Shown: piece after piece, positions 52,921-62,781 of the stretch | Position numbering within the stretch: position 1 is the stretch's first letter | Layout of the letters: every line of letters starts with the position of its first letter | The notes under the pieces: model-generated | Told to the model about the DNA's origin: nothing | Seen by the model: only the letters and a program-made list of their open reading frames with translations | The model's database searches: none | Assembly (NCBI RefSeq): GCF_002900975.1 | Contig: NZ_PJON01000002.1 | Span: 558,001-622,000 of the forward strand | Length of the DNA stretch: 64,000 nucleotides | From: Tabrizicola aquatica | Lineage (GTDB): Bacteria > Pseudomonadota > Alphaproteobacteria > Rhodobacterales > Rhodobacteraceae | Reading direction: 5' to 3' | Made by a program: the position numbers and the translations under genes

Positions 52921-53185
52921 GGCCAGCCTCCGACATCGAGCGGAAGATCAGTTCGGCAAGCCCCAGGCCCCCCTTTTCCACCATCAGCCGCGCCTGCTCT
53001 TGTCGCAGGAACGAAGCGAATTGCTCTTCCCCGGCGCCGCCGCCGAAGGCGCTTTGGGTTTCGCCCAGACCGGTATGCGCCAGCATCTCGGCCAGGAAGG
53101 TGGCTTCAAGCTCTTGCGCCTTTTCCATCAGCACCTCGCGCCGGTCGGGCGTGGGCTGGGCCAGGGTAAGCGGGGATGTCAGCAT
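52907..53185 (-). CDS. flgJ: Rod-binding protein FlgJ (N-terminal domain only)
   Basis: This 92-residue protein matches the rod-binding domain of FlgJ: KAQELEATFLAEMLAHTGLG, then GEEQFASFLRQEQARLMVEK and GLGLAELIFRSM. It lacks the C-terminal muramidase of enteric FlgJ, as is usual in alphaproteobacteria. The separate transglycosylase at 38.5 kb probably supplies that activity. ATG 53185 faces fliK across 116 bases, so both promoters lie there. Confidence 0.88.
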   Translation of the reverse strand: MLTSPLTLAQPTPDRREVLMEKAQELEATFLAEMLAHTGLGETQSAFGGGAGEEQFASFLRQEQARLMVEKGGLGLAELIFRSMSEAGHGAA

Positions 53186-53301
53186 GACGGGGTCTCGCGA
53201 ATTGACGGCAATTTTTCCGACGATCCGCGATGGGCGTAAAGAATGGGTAACTTCTGGCGCAGATAACCGTGACCACAGCGGCAGAAGTCGTGAGGTAGGT
53301 C

Positions 53302-55035
53302 ATGCAGGCAATCTTCGCAGTCGTTCCCGGTGTCCCGGTCGCTTTTCCCGCGCCCGCCGGGCCACAGGACGGGGCGCCACAGGACGGGGTGCCGGAAGGG
53401 GCGGATTTCGCCGATGTGATGTTTGCAGAGCCGGTGCCAACCGATAGTGCGGTGGTCGGCCTGTCGGAACCCGGTTTGCCAGTGACAGCGCCGGAAGGGG
53501 GAGAGGGGGGTGTCCCCGCCGTGCCAGCTTTCTGGGCGCCGATCGACGTGGCTCCTCCTCCGCCGGTCGTCAGCGGGACCAGCGATCTTGCGCCTGGCGC
53601 GGGTGTCCAGGTGGCTCCCCCTCCCGACGCCGAGGTGCCGCCCCTTGCGCCCGGGGTTGACCCGTTTGCAACCGACGCGCGGGGGGCTTTCGCGCCCCCG
53701 CCCGCTTCCGACGGCGGTGCCGAAGCCGACGTGACGGCCACAGTCCTGGCGGACAGCTACGCCGTCGCGTCGGCACAACCCGCTCAGGCAGAGAAACCTG
53801 CCGCCGCCGTGCTGGGTTTAACGGTGGGGCCCGCAGCTGACTTGCCAAGGCAAGCGTTCCAGGCGTCGGGGCAACCCGCGCGCCCGGCCGTGCCGGTCAC
53901 CGCGCCCGATCTGGGGCAGGCCGGGGTCACGCCTGTTGCGCCTGCGGCACCGCAGCCCAATGCGGCACAGGCAGGTCCGACCCCCGCCGCCCCCTCGACC
54001 TGGTTTGCCAACCGGGACAACCCTCTCGTTCCATCCGAAGACCGCCGCGCCGACACCACCCGCCCGCCGACAACGTCGGTGGAAGCGATCCCGCAACCGG
54101 CTACTCCGGCCGGCAGCACAGCGTCACCGACCGGGCCGGACACCAAAGCTGCTTTACCGCGGCCTGCATCCATCCCGGCTTCCCCCCCTGGCACCCTGGT
54201 CGAGCCATGGGTTCCGCACCCCAGCTTGCCCCAAGCGGTCCCGCCCGTGGCGGCGCCGGTCGCCGCAGCCGCCATCTTGGCCCCCACCCCAACCGTGGCT
54301 CACATCCTGGCACCCGCCGTGGCTGCCGTTTCGGTCGGTACCGGGGCGGCGAAAGCCCTGCCGCAGATAGACCAGACACCGCCTTCCGATACGCCACCTG
54401 AAATGTCTCCGTCCCGGCCTTCGGCCGTCGCGCCGGCCGAAGTCGTTCGGACCTCCGCTTTGCCTGCCCTGGCTCCAGCGAGTCCCGCCGCTCGCCCGCC
54501 GCTGCCCGCCTGGCTGGAGCTGGCCGAACTTGACCACCGCGCCGAGCCGGAGTTCGGCATCGGTCTCTCGGGGTTTGCGTCAGCGGGACCGGCCACTGCC
54601 GCCCCGACCGTCAGTCCGACAGCCGCACCGGTCCCGCAAGCGGTTGCCTTGCAGGTCATGCAGGGCCTGGCCCGCCATCAGGACGGAACCACCGAGATCA
54701 CGCTTTCGCCCGAAGAACTCGGGACCGTCCGCCTGCGCCTGCGCCCCGATTCCCGGGATGCCGAGCGGATGGTGGTCATGCTGTCCTTCGACCGACCCGA
54801 GACGATGGACCTTTTCCGTCGCCATGCCGACCAGTTGGCCGAAGCGATCCGCAGCGCGGGCTATGCGGGCGTGGATATCGGATTTGACCAGGGTGAGCGG
54901 TCGCGCGGCGGATTTGCCGACGCGGCCGGCGATCCGACCGGAGAGGCGGGTGATCCCTCGCCCTCACCGCCACCGATGGTGCAGACCCCGCCGCCGCGCC
55001 TTGTGGCCAACGCCACCCTTGACCTTCGTCTTTGA
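53302..55035 (+). CDS. fliK: Flagellar hook-length control protein FliK
   Basis: FliK is the molecular ruler that sets hook length and triggers the FlhB switch. The 577-residue product is dominated by a long Pro/Ala-rich, low-complexity N-terminal part (about residues 1-445). A compact C-terminal domain follows, with ALQVMQGLARHQDGTTEITL, then SPEELGTVRLRLRP and FRRHADQLAEAIRSAGYAGV, the FliK signature. GTGAGGTAGGTC precedes ATG 53302. It is nine bases upstream of flgD, in one operon. The long ORF on the opposite strand is a shadow. Confidence 0.92.
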   Translation: MQAIFAVVPGVPVAFPAPAGPQDGAPQDGVPEGADFADVMFAEPVPTDSAVVGLSEPGLPVTAPEGGEGGVPAVPAFWAPIDVAPPPPVVSGTSDLAPGAGVQVAPPPDAEVPPLAPGVDPFATDARGAFAPPPASDGGAEADVTATVLADSYAVASAQPAQAEKPAAAVLGLTVGPAADLPRQAFQASGQPARPAVPVTAPDLGQAGVTPVAPAAPQPNAAQAGPTPAAPSTWFANRDNPLVPSEDRRADTTRPPTTSVEAIPQPATPAGSTASPTGPDTKAALPRPASIPASPPGTLVEPWVPHPSLPQAVPPVAAPVAAAAILAPTPTVAHILAPAVAAVSVGTGAAKALPQIDQTPPSDTPPEMSPSRPSAVAPAEVVRTSALPALAPASPAARPPLPAWLELAELDHRAEPEFGIGLSGFASAGPATAAPTVSPTAAPVPQAVALQVMQGLARHQDGTTEITLSPEELGTVRLRLRPDSRDAERMVVMLSFDRPETMDLFRRHADQLAEAIRSAGYAGVDIGFDQGERSRGGFADAAGDPTGEAGDPSPSPPPMVQTPPPRLVANATLDLRL

Positions 55036-55044
55036 GGTTTGACC

Positions 55045-55710
55045 ATGGATGTCTCTGTCTACTCTGCGCCAACGCCTGCTGCGTCAACCGCCACTGCCAC
55101 CGCCACGAGCGGGGGAAAGATAACGTCGGATTTCAACACCTTCCTGAAGATGCTGACCGTCCAGATGCAGAACCAGGACCCGCTGAATCCGATCGATTCC
55201 ACCGATTATGCGGTGCAGCTTGCCACCTTCTCGGGGGTGGAACAGCAGGTCCGCACGAACCAGCTTCTGGCCGACATGCAGGCGCGCTTTGCCCAGATGG
55301 GCATGGCCGACATGGCAAGCTGGATCGGGAAGGAGGCCCGGTCGGACGCCGATGTGGTCTATGATGGCAGTCCCGTCACCTTGTCGCCGAACCCGGCGGT
55401 CGGAGCGACCAGCGTCACGCTGGCGATCCGCGATGCCCAGGGCACCCTTGTCGCGCGTGAGGAAATTCCGGTCAGCGTGCAGCCCTACCAATGGCTTGGG
55501 GCGGATGCCACTGGCACGCCCTTGCCCCCCGGCCGTTACACGATCACCCAGGAAAGCCTGATCGACGGCGAGGTGGTGGATACCCGGGCCGTCGAACATT
55601 ACACCCGCGTGGTCGAGGCGCGGGGCGGGGCGGGTGGCACCAGCCTCGTGCTGCAGGGCGGGGTCGAGGTGCCGGCTTCCCGGGTCACCGCGCTGCGCGA
55701 ACCGGGGTGA
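55045..55710 (+). CDS. flgD: Hook cap protein FlgD
   Basis: FlgD caps the growing hook. The 221-residue product has the conserved N-terminal block SDFNTFLKMLTVQMQNQDPL then NPIDSTDYAVQLATFSGVEQ, and a C-terminal FlgD Ig-like region with PYQWLGADATGTPLPPGRYT. ATG 55045 has GAGG seven bases upstream; a TTG at 55039 is less likely. Its stop abuts the ubiB stop on the opposite strand (TGATCA). It is the right border of the flagellar island. The hook gene flgE is missing from the window. Confidence 0.94.
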   Translation: MDVSVYSAPTPAASTATATATSGGKITSDFNTFLKMLTVQMQNQDPLNPIDSTDYAVQLATFSGVEQQVRTNQLLADMQARFAQMGMADMASWIGKEARSDADVVYDGSPVTLSPNPAVGATSVTLAIRDAQGTLVAREEIPVSVQPYQWLGADATGTPLPPGRYTITQESLIDGEVVDTRAVEHYTRVVEARGGAGGTSLVLQGGVEVPASRVTALREPG

Positions 55711-57243
55711 TCACAGAACCGTCTGCAACCAGTACCCGGCCGCGAAAGCCAGGGCCAGCGCCAGCAGCCAGGGCAGCACCCGCCCGCGCCGGACGACACG
55801 GATCGTTGGCGTCGTCGGGTTGCCGGTGCGGATCAGTTGCGCTTCGACCAGCGAGGGCAGCTTCGGCCCGAACCGCGCCAGCACCCGCGCCGTCTTGAGC
55901 AGGTCGCGCAGCACCGCCTTCGGCCCGATGGTCTCGGCGATGTAACGCTCCACGATCGGGCGGGCGACTTCCCAGATGTTGATATGCGGGTCAAGACTGC
56001 GGGCGACGCCCTCAACCACCACCATCGTGCGCTGGAGCAGGATCAGTTCGGTCCGTGTCTCCATCCCGAAGCGTTCGGTGACTTCGAACAGATAGGCCAA
56101 AAGCCGCGCCATGCTGATGCGGCTGGCATCCATCCCGAAGATCGGCTCGCCCACGGCACGCAGGGCGCGGGCGAATTCGTCGATGTCACGGTCGGCCGGG
56201 ACATAGCCCGCTTCGAAATGCACCTCGGCAACGCGGCGATAATCCTTGCGGATGAAGCCCATCAGGATCTCGGCATAGACCCGGCGCGTATACTCGTCGA
56301 TCCGGCCCATGATGCCGAAGTCATAGGCGATGATATCGCCATTCGCCGCGATCTTCAGGTTGCCCTGGTGCATGTCGGCGTGAAAGAACCCATCCCGCAG
56401 CGCATGGTTCAGGAACAGTTGCAACACCCGCGCGCCCAGCACCTTGCGGTCATGGCCCGCGGCGTCGATGGCGGCGTTGTCGTTCAGCCCGATCCCTTCG
56501 GCCCAGCCCAGCGTCATCACGTTGCGCGAGGACAGGAACCAGTGCGGCTTCGGCACCTGAAAGCCTTCGTCCTTCTCGGTATTCGCCGCAAACTCCGCCG
56601 CGGAGGAGCTTTCCAGCCGCAGGTCCAACTCACCCATCACCACGCCTTCGAAATGCGTGATCACCTCGACCGGGCGCAGCCGGCGCGAGAAGGGGGCCAG
56701 CCGCTCGATCCAGCGGGCGGCCAGGTAGAAGGCGTCGATATCCTTGCGGAAGGCGCGCTCGATCCCCGGGCGCAGCACCTTGACCGCCACTTCCTCGCCC
56801 GTATCCGCCAGCCGCGCCCGATGCACCTGCGCGATCGAGGCGGCGGCCACAGGCTCGGAAAACTCCGAGAACAGGGTCGAGACCGGAAGCTCCAGCTCGG
56901 CCTCGATCATCTTCTTTGCAGTTTCGCTTGGGAAGGGCGGCAGCTTGTCCTGCAGGTACTTCAGCTGCTGGGCAAGCTCTTCGCCCACCACGTCCGGGCG
57001 GGTGGACAGAACCTGGCCGAACTTGATGTAGGCCGGACCCAGCGCGGTCAGCGCCCGTGTGGCCGGGGGCAGGCCGGGGTCGCCCTTCAGGCCCAGCCAT
57101 TTGAACGGCCAGCCCAGCATCCGCGCCGCAAAGCGCAGGCGCGGCGGCGCGCGGAACGCCTCCAGCACCACATCCATCGCGCCGGTGCTTTCCAGCGTCG
57201 CGCCGGTGCGGATCAGCCGCAGGATATTGTGCGGACCCTTCAC
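55711..57243 (-). CDS. ubiB: Ubiquinone biosynthesis ABC1/ADCK-type protein UbiB
   Basis: UbiB is an atypical kinase-fold ATPase that assists ubiquinone synthesis at the membrane. The 510-residue product has the KxGQ motif in [18 protein letters not shown], the ExD region [19 protein letters not shown], the alanine-rich loop [13 protein letters not shown] and the catalytic [12 protein letters not shown] with DFGIMG. A C-terminal hydrophobic helix ([17 protein letters not shown]) anchors it. The start is GTG 57243, overlapping the ubiE stop (GTGA), so ubiE-ubiB form an operon. Confidence 0.95.
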   Translation of the reverse strand: MKGPHNILRLIRTGATLESTGAMDVVLEAFRAPPRLRFAARMLGWPFKWLGLKGDPGLPPATRALTALGPAYIKFGQVLSTRPDVVGEELAQQLKYLQDKLPPFPSETAKKMIEAELELPVSTLFSEFSEPVAAASIAQVHRARLADTGEEVAVKVLRPGIERAFRKDIDAFYLAARWIERLAPFSRRLRPVEVITHFEGVVMGELDLRLESSSAAEFAANTEKDEGFQVPKPHWFLSSRNVMTLGWAEGIGLNDNAAIDAAGHDRKVLGARVLQLFLNHALRDGFFHADMHQGNLKIAANGDIIAYDFGIMGRIDEYTRRVYAEILMGFIRKDYRRVAEVHFEAGYVPADRDIDEFARALRAVGEPIFGMDASRISMARLLAYLFEVTERFGMETRTELILLQRTMVVVEGVARSLDPHINIWEVARPIVERYIAETIGPKAVLRDLLKTARVLARFGPKLPSLVEAQLIRTGNPTTPTIRVVRRGRVLPWLLALALAFAAGYWLQTVL

Positions 57244-57992
57244 AGCTTCCAGCCGGAATGCAAGGCGGCGATGCCGAGGGAAAGATTGCGGTACTTCACC
57301 TGACCAAATCCGGCCTCGCGGATCATCTGGGCAAAAGTCTCCTGGTCCGGGAACTTGCGGATCGATTCCACCAGATACTGATAGCTGGCCCGGTCCCCCG
57401 CCACGATCTGGCCCATCGCCGGGATCACGTTGAAGGAATACAGGTCATAGGCCTTTTGCAGCAGGTCGTTCGGGATCTGGCTGAACTCCAACACCATCAG
57501 CCGCCCACCGGGCCGCAACACGCGATAGGCCTCGCGCAGGGCGTCGGGGATGCGGGTGACGTTCCGGATGCCAAAGGAGATCGTGTAGACGTCAAAGCTG
57601 TTATCCGGGAAGGGCAGGGCCATCGCATCGCCCACCACCCAGTCCAGGCTTTGCGCCATGCTTTCCGCTTCGGCGCGCTTGCGGCCCTCGATCAGCATCG
57701 GCTCGGTCATGTCGCAAACGACCGCGCTTGCCCCCGGCGCCCGTTTCAGGAAGCGGAAGGCCACGTCCCCCGTCCCCCCCGCCACGTCCAGCAGGCGCTG
57801 GCCCGGCCGCGGCGCCAGCCAGTCCATCATCGCGTCTTTCCAGATCCGGTGGATGCCCACCGACATCAGGTCGTTCATCACGTCATACTTGCTGGCCACC
57901 CGGGAAAAGACGCCATGCACCATGCCGGCCTTCTCCGAGGCAGGCACGTCCTGAAAGCCGAAATGGGTGGTATCGTCCGTCGCCTTGCTCAT
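57240..57992 (-). CDS. ubiE: Demethylmenaquinone/2-methoxy-6-polyprenyl-benzoquinol methylase UbiE
   Basis: This 250-residue SAM-dependent C-methyltransferase acts in ubiquinone synthesis. Motif I is [17 protein letters not shown] and the family signatures are [20 protein letters not shown] near the start and [20 protein letters not shown] in the middle. VLEFSQIP is the post-motif. ATG 57992 starts the conserved sequence; the upstream extension would run into the divergent gene. SAH from this reaction is cleared by AhcY, encoded at the other end of the window. Confidence 0.96.
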   Translation of the reverse strand: MSKATDDTTHFGFQDVPASEKAGMVHGVFSRVASKYDVMNDLMSVGIHRIWKDAMMDWLAPRPGQRLLDVAGGTGDVAFRFLKRAPGASAVVCDMTEPMLIEGRKRAEAESMAQSLDWVVGDAMALPFPDNSFDVYTISFGIRNVTRIPDALREAYRVLRPGGRLMVLEFSQIPNDLLQKAYDLYSFNVIPAMGQIVAGDRASYQYLVESIRKFPDQETFAQMIREAGFGQVKYRNLSLGIAALHSGWKL

Positions 57993-58074
57993 AAAGCTAC
58001 CGCCCAATTGTTGCCGAGTTCGAGTTATACCGAAGCGTGCAAAAGGAAAACCACCTCGTTGTGAAAGTGTGCCC

Positions 58075-58761
58075 ATGCCGCCGGATGACCTCTTTGCGCT
58101 GGATGGCATCCTCTCTCAACTTCTTCCGGGCCTTATCCTGGTGGTCGGTATCATCCTGCTGCGCATCTTCCTGTTCTGGCGCAAGCTAAGCCTTCGGCGG
58201 CACAAGAGCGAACGACACAAGGACGCAGGCACCATCGGCCCCGCCGGGCTGATCCATGGGGCAGCCCTCCCTTGGCACTATGACCAGCTGGCCCATGTCG
58301 GCACTGGCGGACCGGCCCAGATCTCGTTGGACCAGCGGGTGCTGCGGCCCGCAATGGGCGTCAAACTGGTCGCAGTGGGGCTTTGCGTGGCGATGTTCTA
58401 CGCCGCCTACCAAGTGACCACGCTGGAGACCTTCAACGGGTTCGAGGTCGCTGATCCTGGCCCTTACGGAACTGCCATTATCGTCCTCTGCCTTCTGGCT
58501 GCGCTGAACGGTGTGGTCTATATCTTCAGTTTCGAAACGCGCTATGATCGCGACATGCTGATCGTGACCCGGATGATGTACTTCCGGCGCGAATTTCGGT
58601 GGAAGGACCTGGCGCGGATTACGGATGACGGCGCGTATGAACTGCATCTTCACTTCTACCCCGGCGGCAGGGCCAAGGTCTTGAAGCACAGCGTCGGGAT
58701 CGAAGAATTCAAGGATTTCGCGCTGGCCCAGATCCGGCGCAACCGGATGGTCAATGCCTGA
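58075..58761 (+). CDS. Membrane protein of unknown function upstream of mutM
   Basis: This 228-residue protein has three predicted helices: about 11-34 ([19 protein letters not shown]), 96-115 and 131-153 ([20 protein letters not shown]). Between the first two lies a basic loop, and the C-terminal 75 residues form a compact domain ([20 protein letters not shown]) that looks like a small PH-like beta fold, though I cannot confirm this. It overlaps mutM by eight bases, so co-expression is likely. It is divergent from ubiE. No functional assignment is possible. Confidence 0.75.
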   Translation: MPPDDLFALDGILSQLLPGLILVVGIILLRIFLFWRKLSLRRHKSERHKDAGTIGPAGLIHGAALPWHYDQLAHVGTGGPAQISLDQRVLRPAMGVKLVAVGLCVAMFYAAYQVTTLETFNGFEVADPGPYGTAIIVLCLLAALNGVVYIFSFETRYDRDMLIVTRMMYFRREFRWKDLARITDDGAYELHLHFYPGGRAKVLKHSVGIEEFKDFALAQIRRNRMVNA

Positions 58762-59605
58762 ACTTCCTGAAGTCGAAACCGTCCGCCGCGGCCTGCTGCC
58801 CGTGCTGGAAGGCGCGGTGATCGCGCAGGCCGAGGTCAACCGCCCCGACCTGCGCTGGCCCTTGCCCGACCGCATGGCCGACCGGCTGACCGGCCGCAAG
58901 GTCACCGCGCTGCGGCGGCGGTCCAAGTATATCCTGGCCGACCTCGACAGTGGCGAGACGCTGCTGGTCCACCTTGGCATGTCGGGGCGGATGCTGATCT
59001 CGGGCGCGCAGATCGGCAGTTACTACCACGACCATCTGGCGCCGCAGAAACATGACCATGTCGTCCTGCACATGGAAGGCGGCGCCCGGATCACCTTCAA
59101 CGACGCCCGCCGTTTTGGCGCGATGGACCTGATGGCCACCGACCGGGCCGCGGACCACCTGCTGCTTAAAGGTCTGGGGCCGGAACCCTTCGGCAACGAC
59201 TTCAACGAACCCTACCTCACGGTGCGGCTTCAGGGGCGCAGGACTCCGATCAAGGCGGCGCTCCTGGACCAGCGCATCGTCGCGGGCCTGGGCAACATCT
59301 ACGTCGCCGAAACGCTGTATCGCGCCCGGATCAGCCCGCTTCGCCTTGCGGGCGACCTCTCGCAACCCCAGGTTGGCGCCCTGGTCCCGATCATCCGCGA
59401 CGTTCTGGCCGAAGCGATCGAGGCCGGCGGTTCCAGCTTGCGCGACTTTCGGCAGGCTTCGGGTGAATTGGGCTATTTTTCCAAGCATTTTCAGGTCTAT
59501 GACCGTGAGGGCGACCCTTGCGAAACCCCCGGTTGCACCGGCACGATCACCCGCACCGTGCAGTCCGGCCGCTCCTCCTTCTGGTGCCCGAAGTGCCAGA
59601 GTTGA
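58754..59605 (+). CDS. mutM: Formamidopyrimidine-DNA glycosylase (Fpg)
   Basis: MutM removes 8-oxoguanine and ring-opened purines from DNA. The 283-residue protein starts [14 protein letters not shown], exposing catalytic Pro2 and Glu3. It has the conserved Lys in [11 protein letters not shown], the helix-two-turn-helix ([19 protein letters not shown]) and a C-terminal zinc finger with CETPGC and CPKC. ATG 58754 lies within the end of the preceding gene. All catalytic elements are intact. Confidence 0.97.
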   Translation: MPELPEVETVRRGLLPVLEGAVIAQAEVNRPDLRWPLPDRMADRLTGRKVTALRRRSKYILADLDSGETLLVHLGMSGRMLISGAQIGSYYHDHLAPQKHDHVVLHMEGGARITFNDARRFGAMDLMATDRAADHLLLKGLGPEPFGNDFNEPYLTVRLQGRRTPIKAALLDQRIVAGLGNIYVAETLYRARISPLRLAGDLSQPQVGALVPIIRDVLAEAIEAGGSSLRDFRQASGELGYFSKHFQVYDREGDPCETPGCTGTITRTVQSGRSSFWCPKCQS

Positions 59606-59664
59606 CTTGCCATCCTGCCGTTTGCTGCTAGGAGTCACCCCGACTGCCAGAAGGGGAGGCCGCC

Positions 59665-60441
59665 ATGGCCTATGAGACACTGATCGTCGAGATCGAGGAC
59701 TATGTCGCCCTGATCCGGCTGAACCGCCCCGATGCGATGAATGCGCTCAACTCCACCCTCATGCGCGAGCTTGCGGCGGCGGTCACGGCGGCGGAACAGA
59801 ACGAACGCGTCCGCTGCGTCGTCATCACCGGATCGGAGAAAGCCTTCGCCGCCGGCGCCGACGTGCGCGAGATGGCCGAGAAAAGCTTCATCGACGTGTT
59901 CTTTGACGACCTCTTCGGCCCCGAGGCCGCCATTATCGCCCGCGCCCGCAAGCCGATCATCGCGGCCGTCTCGGGCTATTGCCTTGGCGGCGGGTGCGAG
60001 CTGGCGATGCTGGCCGATTTCATCATCGCCGCCGACACCGCCAAGTTCGGCCAGCCCGAGATCAACCTTGGCATCGTCGCCGGCCTGGGCGGCACCCAGC
60101 GCCTGACGCGCGCCGTGGGCAAGTCCAAGTCGATGGACATGCACCTGACCGGCCGCTTCATGGATGCCGCCGAGGCAGAGCGGTGCGGCCTTGTCTCCCG
60201 CGTGGTCCCGGCCAAGTCGCTGATGGAAGAGGCGATGAAGGCCGCGCAGAAGGTGGTCGAGAAATCCATGCTTACCGCCATGGTGGTCAAGGAATGCGTC
60301 AACCGCGCCCAGGAAACCAGCCTGGCCGAAGGGATGCTTTTCGAACGCCGCATGTTCCACGCCGTGTTTTCGACCGAGGACCAGAAGGAAGGCATGGCCG
60401 CCTTCCTGGAAAAGCGCCAGCCGCAGTTCCGCGACCGCTAG
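59665..60441 (+). CDS. Enoyl-CoA hydratase (crotonase family)
   Basis: This 258-residue crotonase catalyses hydration of 2-enoyl-CoA in fatty-acid or amino-acid breakdown. The oxyanion-hole segments KAFAAGADVREM and GYCLGGGCELAMLADFIIAA are present. The catalytic glutamates are Glu in GGCELA and in FGQPEINLGIVAGLGGTQRL. Full-length and canonical. Electrons from the later dehydrogenase steps of such pathways would enter through the ETF-QO encoded at 26 kb. The 3' flank carries a copy of the palindromic repeat. Confidence 0.93.
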   Translation: MAYETLIVEIEDYVALIRLNRPDAMNALNSTLMRELAAAVTAAEQNERVRCVVITGSEKAFAAGADVREMAEKSFIDVFFDDLFGPEAAIIARARKPIIAAVSGYCLGGGCELAMLADFIIAADTAKFGQPEINLGIVAGLGGTQRLTRAVGKSKSMDMHLTGRFMDAAEAERCGLVSRVVPAKSLMEEAMKAAQKVVEKSMLTAMVVKECVNRAQETSLAEGMLFERRMFHAVFSTEDQKEGMAAFLEKRQPQFRDR

Positions 60442-60454
60442 GCCCGCCTAGTGC

Positions 60455-60507
60455 GGCTGCGCCTTCTCGTCGAAGGCCGGCGAGGAGTGACGAAGTCATC
60501 GACGAGC
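60455..60507 (+). repeat. Palindromic dispersed repeat, copy 3
   Basis: GGCTGCGCCTTCTCGTCG (left arm) and GCGAGGAGTGACGAAGTC followed by ATCGACGAGC (60480-60507) match both arms of the copy after trxA. It lies 14 bases after the enoyl-CoA hydratase stop, the same 3'-flank placement as the other copies. Confidence 0.65.
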
Positions 60508-60550
60508 GTTCCGGGGGCTTCCCTTTCCCGCCGAACTCGCCTATAGGGCA

Positions 60551-60605
60551 GCCCACATGCGCGTGGGCCCGCTTAGGCAAGAATCACTCCCGACCCCAGG
60601 TCGGG
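60551..60605 (+). promoter_or_regulatory. Tandem hairpins in the rpsT leader
   Basis: GCCCAC/GTGGGC (60551-60568) and CCCGACC/GGTCGGG (60589-60605) are two short perfect stems within 110 bases of the rpsT start. A possible -10 (TATAGG, 60543) lies just upstream. They could form an attenuator or an S20 autoregulatory leader, which is inference. Confidence 0.35.
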
Positions 60606-60658
60606 GCCTTGTGGTCTTTCGTGCAACCTGAAACCGAAAGACCCGAAGGACCGCCAAA

Positions 60659-60928
60659 ATGGCCAATACCGAACAGTCCAAGAAACGCGCCCGCCAGTCC
60701 GAAGCGCGCTACGCCGTCAACAAGGCGCGTCGTTCGCGCATCCGCACCTTCCTGCGCAAGGTCGAAGAAGCCATCGCCTCGGGCGACGCCGCTTCCGCCG
60801 AAGCCGCGCTGAAGGCCGCCCAGCCGGAACTGGCCCGTGGCGTGACCAAGGGCGTGCTGCACAAGAACACCGTTGCCCGCAAGATGTCGCGCCTCTCGTC
60901 ACGCGTGAAGGCCGTCGCCAAGGTCTAA
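60659..60928 (+). CDS. rpsT: 30S ribosomal protein S20
   Basis: This 89-residue, very basic protein binds 16S rRNA. It starts [20 protein letters not shown] and has [20 protein letters not shown] and the ending [20 protein letters not shown], all standard for S20. Its place just upstream of dnaA is typical of Rhodobacteraceae. A strong terminator follows 20 bases after the stop, so it is a single-gene unit. Confidence 0.98.
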   Translation: MANTEQSKKRARQSEARYAVNKARRSRIRTFLRKVEEAIASGDAASAEAALKAAQPELARGVTKGVLHKNTVARKMSRLSSRVKAVAKV

Positions 60929-60947
60929 GCGGGACCGAATCCGGAAC

Positions 60948-60988
60948 AGAAGGGCGCAGTCACACCGACTGCGCCCTTCTGGTTTTTT
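60948..60988 (+). terminator. Rho-independent terminator of rpsT
   Basis: AGAAGGGCGCAGTC pairs perfectly with GACTGCGCCCTTCT over 14 bases around ACACC, followed by GGTTTTTT. It is the strongest terminator in the window. Confidence 0.93.
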
Positions 60989-61422
60989 CCGCCCGGAAAT
61001 ACGCGGATTCCGGCACCCCGTTGCCGATTTGCAAGGGGTCCCGGATTCGGTTTCCGGGAACCTCTGTCAAGCGCGTTGTTCGGTTGCAGCGCCTGCGCCG
61101 GGCTTGCTAGCGTCTCCCTGCGATTCACGCCGTCTTGGGGGACAAGACTGGGTCGCGATGGAAAAGCTGCTGCACGGACCGGGCGCTGCCGCGCCGTAGG
61201 ATCTGGGTTTCTCTATCGTGATCAATGATTTAACGACGGCATTCCGCCGTCGCGTCATGCACGGGAACGGCTGCCGAATCTCGGCAGTCCGGAACTCGTG
61301 CTGGCCTGTCCCTCCGGTCGATGCGTCATGGCAGCCCTTTCTTGCAGGGGCCGCGTGGGTTGCGGGTGAGGGGTGTGTCCGGTGGCTTTTCTGCCGGTTC
61401 AGGAATTTGACAGGCGACAAGA
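60989..61422. promoter_or_regulatory. dnaA upstream region with stem-loops
   Basis: About 430 bases lie between the rpsT terminator and dnaA. No gene is supported here. I see two perfect seven-pair hairpins, CGACGGC/GCCGTCG (61234-61252) and CTGCCGA/TCGGCAG (61271-61287). CCGGATTCGGT (61041-61051) is an exact inverted copy of 60934-60944 on the other side of the terminator. I find no cluster of TTATCCACA-like DnaA boxes, so an origin here is not supported. Confidence 0.5.
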
Positions 61423-62781
61423 ATGACGAACGAAACTTGGGGTCAGGTTCGCGAAGAACTGATCAAGCGCGTTGGGAAAAACAACTATGTCACCTGGATC
61501 GAACCGCTCAAGCTCTCTCTCCTGAACAACGGCGTCGCCCGTTTCGAGGTGCCGACGATCTTCTTCGGGGACTGGGTCCAGCGCAACTATGCCGACCATA
61601 TCCGCACCCAGCTGACCAGCGCCGGTGCGGCGGTGGACCGGGTGGAGTTTGCCGTGGGCGCGCCGGCCGAACCTCGGGCGGCCGTAGCGGCCAAGCCCGC
61701 CGCCAAACCCGCCAGCAGCCGCAAGGCCGCGGACGAGGATCTGCCCGGCGCCCCGCTCGATTCCCGTTTCACCTTTGACAGCTTCGTCGTCGGGAAGCCG
61801 AACGAACTGGCCCATGCCGCCGCCCGCCGGGTGGCCGAGGGCGGGCCGGTGACCTTCAATCCGCTCTTCCTTTATGGTGGCGTCGGTCTTGGCAAGACGC
61901 ACCTGATGCACGCCATCGCGCATGAACTGCAGTCCCGCCGCCCCGAGCTGCGCGTCCTTTATCTTTCGGCCGAACAGTTCATGTACCGCTTCGTCCAGGC
62001 CCTGCGTGAACGGCAGGTCATGGACTTCAAGGAACTGTTCCGGTCGGTCGACGTGCTGATGGTGGATGATGTCCAGTTCATCGCCGGCAAGGATTCCACG
62101 CAAGAGGAATTCTTCCACACCTTCAACGCCCTGGTTGACCAGAACAAGCAGATCGTCATCTCGGCCGACCGCGCGCCGGGAGAGATCAAGGATCTTGAGG
62201 ACCGCATCAAGTCGCGCCTGCAATGTGGGCTGGTGGTTGACCTTCACCCCACCGATTACGAGCTTCGCCTTGGCATCCTGCAGCAGAAGGTTGACCACTA
62301 CCGCAGCCAGTATCGCGGCCTGGTCATCGCCGATGGCGTGCTGGAATTCCTGGCGCACCGCATCACCACCAACGTCCGCGTGCTGGAAGGCGCGCTGACC
62401 CGCCTCTTCGCGTTTGCCAGCCTCGTCGGCCGCGAGATCACGCTCGACCTCGCCCAGGATTGCCTGGCCGACATCCTGCGCTCCTCAGACCGCAAGCTTT
62501 CCATCGAGGAAATCCAGCGCAAGGTGGCTGAGCATTACAACATCCGCCTGTCCGACATGATCGGGCCAAAGCGGCTGCGCAACATCGCGCGGCCCCGGCA
62601 AGTGGCGATGTATCTGTCAAAGCAGCTGACCCCGCGCAGCCTGCCCGAGATCGGCCGCCGCTTCGGGGGCCGGGATCACACGACCATCATGCATGGCGTG
62701 CGCAAGATTGAAGAGCTGATGACGACGGACAGCCAGTTGGCCGACGATCTTCAGCTCCTGCGTCGCCTTCTGCAGGGCTAA
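61423..62781 (+). CDS. dnaA: Chromosomal replication initiator DnaA
   Basis: DnaA opens the replication origin. The 452-residue product has domain I (WGQVREELIKRVGKNNYVTW), a short Ala/Lys-rich domain II and the AAA+ domain III with Walker A GGVGLGKTHLMHAI near residue 150 and Walker B VLMVDDVQFIAG near 213. Domain IV carries the signature GGRDHTTIMHGVRKIEEL near 415. A stem-rich 430-base region precedes the ATG. dnaN follows after 119 bases. Confidence 0.98.
   Translation: MTNETWGQVREELIKRVGKNNYVTWIEPLKLSLLNNGVARFEVPTIFFGDWVQRNYADHIRTQLTSAGAAVDRVEFAVGAPAEPRAAVAAKPAAKPASSRKAADEDLPGAPLDSRFTFDSFVVGKPNELAHAAARRVAEGGPVTFNPLFLYGGVGLGKTHLMHAIAHELQSRRPELRVLYLSAEQFMYRFVQALRERQVMDFKELFRSVDVLMVDDVQFIAGKDSTQEEFFHTFNALVDQNKQIVISADRAPGEIKDLEDRIKSRLQCGLVVDLHPTDYELRLGILQQKVDHYRSQYRGLVIADGVLEFLAHRITTNVRVLEGALTRLFAFASLVGREITLDLAQDCLADILRSSDRKLSIEEIQRKVAEHYNIRLSDMIGPKRLRNIARPRQVAMYLSKQLTPRSLPEIGRRFGGRDHTTIMHGVRKIEELMTTDSQLADDLQLLRRLLQG

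Noticed and set aside
61218-61420. Short plus-strand frame before dnaA starting MINDLTTAFRRR
   Set aside because: It runs out of frame into dnaA, has no ribosome binding site and overlaps leader hairpins.
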